DNA of 5,958 nt. It comes from Thermotogaceae bacterium (GTDB taxonomy: Bacteria; Thermotogota; Thermotogae; Thermotogales; Thermotogaceae). A model generated the notes under the pieces. It was not told the origin of the DNA. It saw only the letters and a list, made by a program, of their open reading frames with translations, and did no database searches. The stretch is from the NCBI GenBank assembly GCA_021161105.1, contig JAGHBG010000216.1:1-5958 (forward strand), in the 5' to 3' direction. Numbering within the stretch: position 1 is the stretch's first letter; each line of letters begins with the position of its first letter. A program made the position numbers and the translations under genes. Shown here one piece after another: positions 1 to 5,876 of the stretch.

Positions 1-1
1 A

Positions 2-148
2 AGAGTTGGATTCAAAAAAGCATGGAGTGAGAAAGATTATAAGACGATAATTGAAGTCGCAGATAAACTGCCGGATAAGATAATCCAGGAAGATCCTAAA
101 CTCTTAATGTATTACGACAACGCTTGCACACGCCTAGGTGAGGAATAA
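2..148 (+). CDS. pglXI: C-terminal 48 residues of a DNA methyltransferase-like protein, probably BREX-3 PglXI (5' truncated by window edge)
   Basis: An open frame enters the window at position 2 and ends at TAA 146-148. The visible tail contains AWSEKDYKTIIEVADKLP, then EDPKLLMYYDNACTRLG. I recall this kind of ending (a Trp-containing helix, IIEVA, then LLMYYDNA) from the C-termini of COG1743/DUF1156-type adenine-specific DNA methylases found in defence islands; that is memory of the family, not a search result. No catalytic motif lies inside the window, so the assignment rests on this tail plus position: in type 3 BREX the methylase PglXI sits immediately before the brxHII helicase, as here. 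PglXI would methylate host DNA so that the system can tell it from phage DNA. The stop codon is 7 nt before the preferred helicase start, which implies co-transcription. It could instead be another methylase family with a similar tail. Confidence 0.65.
   Translation, partial: RVGFKKAWSEKDYKTIIEVADKLPDKIIQEDPKLLMYYDNACTRLGEE
136..144 (+). promoter_or_regulatory. Candidate ribosome binding site for brxHII, inside the end of pglXI
   Basis: AGGTGAGGA at 136-144 is purine-rich and partly complementary to the 16S rRNA 3' end. It lies 11 nt before ATG 156, a rather long spacing. The alternative in-frame GTG at 138 sits inside this same element and has no Shine-Dalgarno-like sequence upstream. ATG 156 is therefore the better start, although the spacing leaves some doubt. 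Confidence 0.4.
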
Positions 149-155
149 GCAGCAT

Positions 156-2918
156 ATGGAAAGGCAATGGTATTGGCTTGAGGAGAAAAAGCAGCCTTGT
201 GTATTACTTGAAGAGAGAAAAATATTTGGATATGCGATGGCAAGAGTATGGCTACCGTCTGAAGGAAAAGTTGTTGATACAACTGCTGGCAATTTGTTGC
301 CAATATCAAGAATGTTGGAATTCTTTAGCGATGATTTCTTATCTTATGTTAGCGCAGCAGGTAAGCTAGTGAATATATTCAATTCCACAGATGTTTTGTT
401 GTCACCCCTTAATTCCTCAATTATTCCTTTGCCACATCAAATCAGGACCGTACAAAGAGCAATTACTGGAGACAGGATAAGATTTCTTCTGGCAGATGAA
501 GTTGGACTCGGTAAAACTATAGAAGCGGGGCTTATAATGCAAGAGTTAAAACTCAGAGGGCTTGTGAAAAGGATATTGATAGTGGCTCCTAAGGGACTTC
601 TAACCCAATGGGAAACCGAGATGAAGCTAAAATTCGCTGAAGACTTCAAACTTATAATTTCTTCGGAATTATCCACAGTTAAAAAGCTGTCTGGCGTGAA
701 GAATGCATGGAAATTGTTTGATCAAGTAATCTGTCCTATGGATTCAGTTAAACCTTTAGAAGGTCGTCAGGGCTGGACGTATGAACATCTTGAAAAATAT
801 AACAAAGAAAGATTTCTCGATCTAATCAGTGCAGGCTGGGATCTAATAATTGTAGATGAAGCCCACAAATTGGGTGGAAGCAGCACCCAAGTAGCAAGAT
901 ATAAGCTCGGTCAAAGACTCTCGCAAGCTTCGCCATATATCTTATTACTTTCTGCAACTCCCCATCAAGGAAAGACAGACTCATTTTTAAGATTGATGTC
1001 TTTCCTGGATTCGATTACCTTTTCGAATGAGCAAGAGTTAACGCGTGAGAATGTTTCAGATTATGTTATTAGAACGGAAAAGCGTGCAGCCATAGATATT
1101 GATGGGAAGCCTCTCTTCAAAAAGAGAATAACACAGCTTTACCACATTAACTTTGATGAAAGGTATTCGAAGCAAAAGCAATTATATGATGCAGTAACGG
1201 AATATGTTAGAGAAGGCTATAACAAAGCGATGAAAGAGAAAAGGAACTACGTAGGATTCCTGATGCTTTTAATGCAACGGCTTGTAAGTTCTTCGACTTT
1301 GGCTATAAGCAGAGCTCTCGAAAAAAGGCTCATGGTTTTAGAAGAAGCTCAAAAACCGTTAAGGCTTATAAAAAGAAACGAAATAAACTTTGCCGGTCTG
1401 GAAGAGCTTGACCCTCAAGAACAATTCGAATTATTGACTTTGGCTGCTTCCGATGATATTAATGCAGAATCACACCTAGTAGGATCCTTGCTTGAACTTG
1501 CAAAGGAAGCTAATAAAGATACGGACGCAAAAGCGAATGCTTTGCTTGAGTGGATTCAACGACTCAGAAGCGAAGAACTTAATCCAGAATTAAAAATTTT
1601 GGTTTTTACAGAATTTATAGCAACTCAGGAAATGCTGAAAAGATTTCTTTTGGAAAGAGGGTTTCAAGTAGTAACGCTAAACGGCTCCATGAATATGGAA
1701 GAACGTATAAAAGCTCAGAAAGACTTCGAAAAAAACGCACAAATAATGATTTCCACTGATGCGGGTGGCGAAGGGCTCAATCTCCAGTTTTGTCATGTGG
1801 TTATAAATTATGATATGCCTTGGAACCCAATGAAAATTGAGCAACGTATAGGAAGGGTTGATAGAATAGGCCAAAAGCATGATGTGAAAGCTATTAATTT
1901 CGTTCTTGGTGGAACTGTTGAGCATAGGGTTATCGAAGTTATAGAGAATAAATTAAAGGTCATTTTCGATGAATTCGGTGTAGATAAAACATCTGATATT
2001 CTTGATTCAACAGAAGCGGTAGAATTATTCGATGAGCTTTACGCAAGTGCTATAGCAAATCCAGACAATTTTGAAAAAGATGTTGATAATATTCTGGAAC
2101 GAATCAGACAGCAGATAATCCAGGCAACTCAGAATAATCATATGCTTCCTGCATATGAAATAGCAAATCCTGAAGAAGCTCAGAAACTAGTTCAGCAGCC
2201 TGTCAATTACTGGCTCGAACGGGCTGTAATAAGTTATATAACCGCTTATGGTGGAAAAGCTGCTCAAATTGGTGATAACTGGAAAATCCGATATCCTGAA
2301 ACCGGAAGAGAAGAACTTATAACCTTTGATAGAAATTCTAAAAACCCGGATGCGAAAAAAATTACCTTCAACGATCCATTGGTAACCAATGCAATCGAGA
2401 ATCTACCAGAACTTTTTGGGGACTTCCACGTTCCTGTCGTATCCTTGGACAATGTTCCAAAAGGATTGCAAGGTGTGTGGTCTCTCTGGAAGGTAGTTGC
2501 AAAAGGCAAAGAATGGTCAAAAGAACGGGTGATTCCTGCCTTTGTGAACGATGAAGGAAAAGTTTTTCTCAATTCTGCAATACTTGTATGGGATCGACTT
2601 ATAGAGGGTAGGTTCAAAATAATGGATTATAAAAGTATAGAAGCCTTTGAACATCAAGTCGAGAAAGAGTTAAGACGGAATTTTGAGAATCTAAAGGCTG
2701 AATATCTTTCGGAACGAGAAAAAAACAAAGAACGCAAAAGAGAATGGTTCAAAATACGGCGTCAAATGGTTGAGAGGATAGGGCTTCCTCAGGTTCGCGA
2801 ACATAGGTTGAAGCAACTGAAACTTGAGATGGAATCCTGGGAAAGCTCACTGAATGATGAGATATATCCAGAACTTAAATTGCTTTTAGCTATAAAGGTG
2901 AAAAATCATGCGCAGTAA
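156..2918 (+). CDS. brxHII: BREX-3 SNF2/HepA-type DEAD-like helicase (BrxHII)
   Basis: A superfamily 2 Snf2/RapA-like ATPase of 920 residues from ATG 156 (926 from GTG 138). All helicase motifs are visible (numbering from ATG 156): PLPHQ Q-motif-like segment at 91-95, Walker A DEVGLGKT at 114-121, VAPKGLLTQW at 143-152, Walker B DEAH at 234-237, SATPH at 266-270, VFTEF at 483-487, STDAGGEGLNLQ at 533-544 and arginine-finger motif QRIGRVDRIGQ at 563-573. Both RecA lobes are intact, with a roughly 200-residue helical stretch between motif III and lobe 2. The remaining ~300 residues match no domain I can name and end in a highly charged helix around 825-874, probably a coiled coil. It should use ATP to translocate on or remodel duplex DNA in the cytoplasm; its exact BREX step is not known to me. 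Its place between a methylase tail and pglZ fits type 3 BREX. DISARM DrmD is a similar helicase, but the PglZ and BrxA-like neighbours argue against DISARM. The last 11 nt overlap pglZ. Confidence 0.85.
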   Translation: MERQWYWLEEKKQPCVLLEERKIFGYAMARVWLPSEGKVVDTTAGNLLPISRMLEFFSDDFLSYVSAAGKLVNIFNSTDVLLSPLNSSIIPLPHQIRTVQRAITGDRIRFLLADEVGLGKTIEAGLIMQELKLRGLVKRILIVAPKGLLTQWETEMKLKFAEDFKLIISSELSTVKKLSGVKNAWKLFDQVICPMDSVKPLEGRQGWTYEHLEKYNKERFLDLISAGWDLIIVDEAHKLGGSSTQVARYKLGQRLSQASPYILLLSATPHQGKTDSFLRLMSFLDSITFSNEQELTRENVSDYVIRTEKRAAIDIDGKPLFKKRITQLYHINFDERYSKQKQLYDAVTEYVREGYNKAMKEKRNYVGFLMLLMQRLVSSSTLAISRALEKRLMVLEEAQKPLRLIKRNEINFAGLEELDPQEQFELLTLAASDDINAESHLVGSLLELAKEANKDTDAKANALLEWIQRLRSEELNPELKILVFTEFIATQEMLKRFLLERGFQVVTLNGSMNMEERIKAQKDFEKNAQIMISTDAGGEGLNLQFCHVVINYDMPWNPMKIEQRIGRVDRIGQKHDVKAINFVLGGTVEHRVIEVIENKLKVIFDEFGVDKTSDILDSTEAVELFDELYASAIANPDNFEKDVDNILERIRQQIIQATQNNHMLPAYEIANPEEAQKLVQQPVNYWLERAVISYITAYGGKAAQIGDNWKIRYPETGREELITFDRNSKNPDAKKITFNDPLVTNAIENLPELFGDFHVPVVSLDNVPKGLQGVWSLWKVVAKGKEWSKERVIPAFVNDEGKVFLNSAILVWDRLIEGRFKIMDYKSIEAFEHQVEKELRRNFENLKAEYLSEREKNKERKREWFKIRRQMVERIGLPQVREHRLKQLKLEMESWESSLNDEIYPELKLLLAIKVKNHAQ
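2138..2158 (+). repeat. Perfect 8-bp inverted repeat within brxHII
   Basis: TCATATGC at 2138-2145 and GCATATGA at 2151-2158 are exact reverse complements around a 5-nt TTCCT loop. It lies in the coding sequence for the C-terminal region of the helicase. It is a direct sequence observation with no assigned role and may be chance. Confidence 0.4.
2897..2901 (+). promoter_or_regulatory. GGTGA ribosome binding site of pglZ
   Basis: GGTGA lies 6 nt before ATG 2908, inside the last codons of brxHII. This supports ATG 2908 as the true start. It also suggests translational coupling, because ribosomes finishing brxHII at 2918 would already be on the pglZ initiation region. Confidence 0.7.
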
Positions 2919-4848
2919 AAGCTTAAATGAAGTTTTGGCCGATAAAATTCTCTGTGCGGAGTCACAGTTAATAGTTGTAAATGATCCAGATTCTCTTCTT
3001 GGTGAGAAGGTATTGGAAAAACTGGAAAACTCTGGATACGCTGTTTTTAATTTTTTGGACCCGATTAGCTTTAGATATCGTTATGAAAGGGATTTTCGAG
3101 ATAAAAACCCGAAAAAGTTAGTAATAGTCGTTTCCTCTGATTACAATGATCCATACAATCTTCCATTTGATGTACTGAACAAATCAATTGTGCTTGATTT
3201 TGAGGTTAGTACATTTTTCCCGAAGCTAAGCAGAACAGCTTTGTTGGATTTGACTCCAGATGAGATTGCAAAATTGTACAAAATAATGGAAGAACCGCGA
3301 AATGAGCTCTCTACAAGAGAGACAAGGGAGCTCATTTTGAAACAACTTTTTGACTTCGATTTGAGTAAGAAATACTCTTTAATTGATTTTTTAAGCTGGC
3401 TTATGAAGATTCATTATTCGAATATAGTCATAAGGGAAGAAATGGCTAAATTCATTTATGGAAAACTTAAAGATAATCCAGAACTATCGGAAATACCTAT
3501 AAAAACGCTTATTTTGAGTAAAGACAACTTTTTAGCTTTCCTTCAAGAACGCTGGCCTATGTTTCTTAAAGGAAAAGTAGCAGAATGTGTTTGTGAAGGA
3601 AGCAGTATTCCCCTGGAATATCCAGGACCCTACGATATTCCATTTGACCATCCTGATTTGAAGATTTATATTGATACATTCTTTGCTGAAGGATTACTCG
3701 AACCTGTTCCTGTAAATGACCCCGGGCGTTTCGAAGATTCATGGATATCGTTTGGAATCGACACTGAAGAGTCGGAATGTCAAAGATTCAGAAAATTATT
3801 AGAGATTGTTCGGAAAGAAATGCCATCCACAGATTCCAATTTTAAAGAATGGACATCTCTTGCCTGGCGTCTGGCAGAGCTTTCTCTTCATATCTATTTA
3901 TCTTCCGCTTCAAATGAGGAAAGAGAAAAATTTTTAGAATTACAGAAAGAAATTGATAAAAGATTTCTGGGGTGGGTATTAAGAAAGTTTAGCAGCCTAT
4001 TAACCCTTATAAGCCGTTACCCTGTAACTGTACAAAATGTTCTACCACAGGTGAGAAAAAGGTATGTTGAAAAGAAAAAGGTGGCTCTAATTGTAGTAGA
4101 TGGGATGTCAATCCTTCAATGGTTAACATTATCAAAACATCTAAAAGAGCACAGGCAAATATCCCAGAGGGGTATCCTAGCTTTTATTCCAACTTTGACT
4201 TCTGTTTCAAGAAAAGTTATATTCTCAGGAAGATTACCCATGTATCTTGGCAATGTGCTTTCTACATCAGGTGAAGAGAGATTATGGAAAGAAGCGTGGT
4301 CTGATATTGTACGCAATTCTGAGATAGTCTATCTCAATGAACCAGGCAAAAAACTTCTCAAAAGTGTTGAAGAATCACTCCGTAAAAATGTCAGAGTTCT
4401 TGGAATAGTGATAAGAGAACTTGACGAAATAATGCACGGAGAGATTTTAGGAATAGAAGGTCTTATTTCCGCTACAAAGCTATGGTATAACAGAGGAATT
4501 TTGAAAGATTTGTTGAAACTCCTTATTACTAATGATTATCATGTGATACTAACCTCAGATCATGGTAATGTACTTGCCAGAGGCATCGGGAAACCATCAG
4601 AAGGTGTTGCCGCCGAATCAAAGGGCGAAAGAGTTAGAATATATAAAAATGAATCACTCAGGCAAACTGTACACAGCAAATATCCTGAAGCTATTGCCTG
4701 GAAACCAATAGGGTTACCTGAAAATTTCTTTCCACTTATAGCTGGAGGAAGAACTGCATTTGCAAATTTTGATGAAGAAACCGTTTGTCATGGAGGAACT
4801 ACTGTTGACGAATTAATAATTCCATTTGTTGAGTTGTGGAAAGGGTGA
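2908..4848 (+). CDS. pglZ: BREX-3 PglZ, alkaline-phosphatase-superfamily protein
   Basis: A PglZ-domain protein of 646 residues. The C-terminal half has the alkaline phosphatase/sulfatase-fold signatures in order: a beta-strand with the first metal ligand in ALIVVDGMS (D398), a Thr/Ser-rich candidate nucleophile segment PTLTSVS at 428-434 followed by FSG, the D506/H510 pair in LDEIMHG, the DHG motif in ILTSDHGN (D551, H552), and a final His in CHGGTTVDELIIPFVEL (H628). All the metal-site positions expected of an active member appear present. The N-terminal ~390 residues are a family-specific region with a Rossmann-like start (LIVVNDPDSLLGEKVLEKLE) and a helical middle. PglZ is a hallmark protein of every BREX type and is thought to be a metal-dependent hydrolase; its physiological substrate is not established to my knowledge. 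The start is fixed by GGTGA 6 nt upstream. The gene overlaps brxHII by 11 nt and ends 5 nt before the preferred brxA start. Confidence 0.9.
   Translation: MRSKSLNEVLADKILCAESQLIVVNDPDSLLGEKVLEKLENSGYAVFNFLDPISFRYRYERDFRDKNPKKLVIVVSSDYNDPYNLPFDVLNKSIVLDFEVSTFFPKLSRTALLDLTPDEIAKLYKIMEEPRNELSTRETRELILKQLFDFDLSKKYSLIDFLSWLMKIHYSNIVIREEMAKFIYGKLKDNPELSEIPIKTLILSKDNFLAFLQERWPMFLKGKVAECVCEGSSIPLEYPGPYDIPFDHPDLKIYIDTFFAEGLLEPVPVNDPGRFEDSWISFGIDTEESECQRFRKLLEIVRKEMPSTDSNFKEWTSLAWRLAELSLHIYLSSASNEEREKFLELQKEIDKRFLGWVLRKFSSLLTLISRYPVTVQNVLPQVRKRYVEKKKVALIVVDGMSILQWLTLSKHLKEHRQISQRGILAFIPTLTSVSRKVIFSGRLPMYLGNVLSTSGEERLWKEAWSDIVRNSEIVYLNEPGKKLLKSVEESLRKNVRVLGIVIRELDEIMHGEILGIEGLISATKLWYNRGILKDLLKLLITNDYHVILTSDHGNVLARGIGKPSEGVAAESKGERVRIYKNESLRQTVHSKYPEAIAWKPIGLPENFFPLIAGGRTAFANFDEETVCHGGTTVDELIIPFVELWKG
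3300..3337 (+). repeat. Perfect 10-bp inverted repeat within pglZ
   Basis: AAATGAGCTC at 3300-3309 is the exact reverse complement of GAGCTCATTT at 3328-3337, with an 18-nt loop. A competing inner hairpin, CTCTCT (3307-3312) with AGAGAG (3316-3321) around an ACA loop, uses some of the same bases. The region encodes a partly repetitive peptide, NELSTRETRELIL, so codon coincidence may explain the symmetry. Confidence 0.5.
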
Positions 4849-4849
4849 T
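4843..4849 (+). promoter_or_regulatory. GGGTGAT ribosome binding site of brxA, overlapping the pglZ stop codon
   Basis: GGGTGAT at 4843-4849 contains the pglZ TGA stop (4846-4848) and its GGTGA core lies 5 nt before TTG 4854. The same core and similar spacing are seen before pglZ. This points to TTG 4854 as the brxA start, over the in-frame GTG codons at 4836 and 4845 (upstream of or inside the site) and ATG 4866 (17 nt downstream of the core). Confidence 0.55.
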
Positions 4850-4853
4850 TAAC

Positions 4854-5606
4854 TTGAATTCGAAAATGATTGGATTTGATAGGCAACTTAAAAAGGAATG
4901 GCTTGACCTTGTGGTTGAGATGCTTCATGATGGAGAAACTCGTGATAAGGTAACAGAAGCTTTGAACAAATACATGGCAAACGACCTAAAGGGTAAAGAG
5001 GCAATTAGAAAAACAAGGCTTGTTATCAATAGGATATGGTTTAACCCTAATTCTCAACTTGAATTTTTAAGACATTCTGCACTGGGATTATTTAATGAAG
5101 CTCGTGCAGAAAATGCTACATCGATTATTCATTGGGGAATGTGTATCGCTTGTTATCCGTATTTCAGAGATATCGCAAGAATATGTGGAAGATTAATCAA
5201 CCTTCAAGGGTATTTCAAACGTTCTCAGGTGAGACAAAGAACAATAGGGATTTGGGGAGAAAGACCGGTAGTTAAAAGAACTGTAGATCATGTGATTCAA
5301 ACGATAATATATTGGAATTTGGTTAAGCAAGAAGAGGCTACCGATAAATACGTTGTCTCAGAATTAGAACGAATAAAAAATACGAAATTAGTAAACTGGT
5401 TAATTAAGGCATACTTAGTAAGTAGAGAAAGCAAAACAGCATCCATTGATGATATTCGTAACGATCCTGTTCTGTTTCCCTTCTCCATTGACATAAATAT
5501 TGATAATCTTCTAATAAATAAAGAAATTGAGCTTTTCAATCAAGGACTCAAAAGTGAAATATTGATATTGCGAACTATTGATCATACCGATAGCGGAATA
5601 ACTTGA
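4854..5606 (+). CDS. brxA: BrxA-like (DUF1819) BREX accessory protein
   Basis: A 250-residue protein from TTG 4854 (256 from GTG 4836), with its stop at 5604-5606. It is soluble, helical and basic, with no signal peptide and no convincing membrane segment, despite the old 'inner membrane protein' label of DUF1819. Numbering from the TTG: a basic helix KEAIRKTRLVINRIWF at 48-63, a Trp/Cys/aromatic core HWGMCIACYPYFRDIA at 93-108, and a basic segment at 128-148 (QRTIGIWGERPVVKRTVDHVI) that looks like a winged-helix recognition region. A YP(Y/F)F-type motif after a small-residue helix is what I recall for BrxA. BrxA proteins are small DNA-binding BREX components, and in type 3 the gene closes the operon, as here. 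Sequence similarity in this family is weak, so the name leans partly on position just after pglZ. Confidence 0.75.
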   Translation: MNSKMIGFDRQLKKEWLDLVVEMLHDGETRDKVTEALNKYMANDLKGKEAIRKTRLVINRIWFNPNSQLEFLRHSALGLFNEARAENATSIIHWGMCIACYPYFRDIARICGRLINLQGYFKRSQVRQRTIGIWGERPVVKRTVDHVIQTIIYWNLVKQEEATDKYVVSELERIKNTKLVNWLIKAYLVSRESKTASIDDIRNDPVLFPFSIDINIDNLLINKEIELFNQGLKSEILILRTIDHTDSGIT

Positions 5607-5627
5607 TGTGTAAAGTTTGATTTCAAT

Positions 5628-5650
5628 ATAGGGGTGAGACACCTTTATTT
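5628..5650 (+). terminator. Possible terminator of the BREX operon
   Basis: Starting 22 nt after the brxA stop, ATAGGGGTG (5628-5636) pairs with CACCTTTAT (5640-5648) around an AGA loop: nine pairs, two of them G-U. The T content on the 3' side is only moderate (TTTATTT), so this is a weak intrinsic terminator at best. Its position is right. The opposite strand would form the same hairpin. Confidence 0.35.
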
Positions 5651-5696
5651 GATATCTGTCTCCATATATACCCCATGTTCAAAAGAGGGTTTGAGA

Positions 5697-5750
5697 GAAT
5701 TCATCTCTGAACACATATTCCTCCTTAAATAAAGTGTCTAGAGATAATTC
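5697..5750 (+). repeat. Imperfect inverted repeat in the intergenic region
   Basis: The arm at 5697-5714 (GAATTCATCTCTGAACAC) pairs with 5734-5750 (GTGTCTAGAGATAATTC) with one mismatch (5710/5738), one G-U pair (5709/5739) and one bulged base (5702). The 19-nt loop at 5715-5733 contains CCTCCTT. RNA from either strand would fold into a long stem-loop. It could be a structured leader or trailer element, a protein-binding site or a decayed small repeat; nothing in the window decides which. Confidence 0.45.
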
Positions 5751-5842
5751 CACAATACAATCGCCTTATTTAAGATTTTTACAATAGAACGTTTCTCTTC
5801 ATGATAGAATTTGCATGTTGAAAGGCTTGTAAAACAATTCAC

Positions 5843-5856
5843 ACCGGAATCCCGGT
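5843..5856 (+). promoter_or_regulatory. GC-rich hairpin or operator-like palindrome upstream of the MATE gene
   Basis: ACCGG (5843-5847) and CCGGT (5852-5856) are exact complements around an AATC loop. This is the most GC-rich element in an AT-rich leader and ends 8 nt before the ribosome binding site. It may be a regulator binding site or a leader hairpin affecting translation. Function is inferred from position only. Confidence 0.3.
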
Positions 5857-5864
5857 TAGATATC

Positions 5865-5869
5865 AGGAG
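5865..5869 (+). promoter_or_regulatory. AGGAG ribosome binding site of the MATE gene
   Basis: AGGAG lies 7 nt before ATG 5877, a canonical sequence and spacing. It fixes the transporter start. Confidence 0.7.
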
Positions 5870-5876
5870 AGATTAT

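Noticed and set aside
1677..2617. Long open frames on the minus strand inside brxHII
   Set aside because: They lie wholly within a clearly conserved helicase gene, lack good ribosome binding sites and have no recognisable protein features.
3612..3626. CCTGGA-ATA-TCCAGG hairpin in pglZ
   Set aside because: A 6-bp stem with a short loop is expected by chance several times in a window of this size, and it lies in an ordinary coding stretch.
138..4848. Class 1 DISARM locus (SNF2-like DrmD helicase plus methylase)
   Set aside because: The helicase alone could be DrmD-like, but a PglZ gene with a full metal site and a BrxA-like gene follow it directly, and no DrmA, DrmB or DrmC is present. Type 3 BREX explains all four genes.
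4836..4853. GTG 4836 as the brxA start
   Set aside because: No ribosome binding site upstream; the GGTGA element lies downstream of this codon and suits TTG 4854. Kept only as an alternative.
4854..5606. Membrane protein function for the BrxA-like protein
   Set aside because: The old family name suggests an inner membrane protein, but hydrophobic runs such as IHWGMCIACYPYF are short and broken by charged residues. No transmembrane helix is convincing.
5811..5838. Bacterial promoter TTGCAT-16 nt-AACAAT for the transporter gene
   Set aside because: Both boxes are poor matches and other AT-rich stretches (CTTAAATAA at 5724-5732, TACAAT at 5780-5785) are equally plausible, including archaeal TATA-like elements. 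Too weak to annotate.
5650..5865. TGATATCT (5650-5657) and AGATATCA (5858-5865) as flanking inverted repeats of a small mobile element
   Set aside because: Only 8 bp, AT-rich, no target duplication, and one copy runs into the transporter ribosome binding site. Chance expectation is too high.
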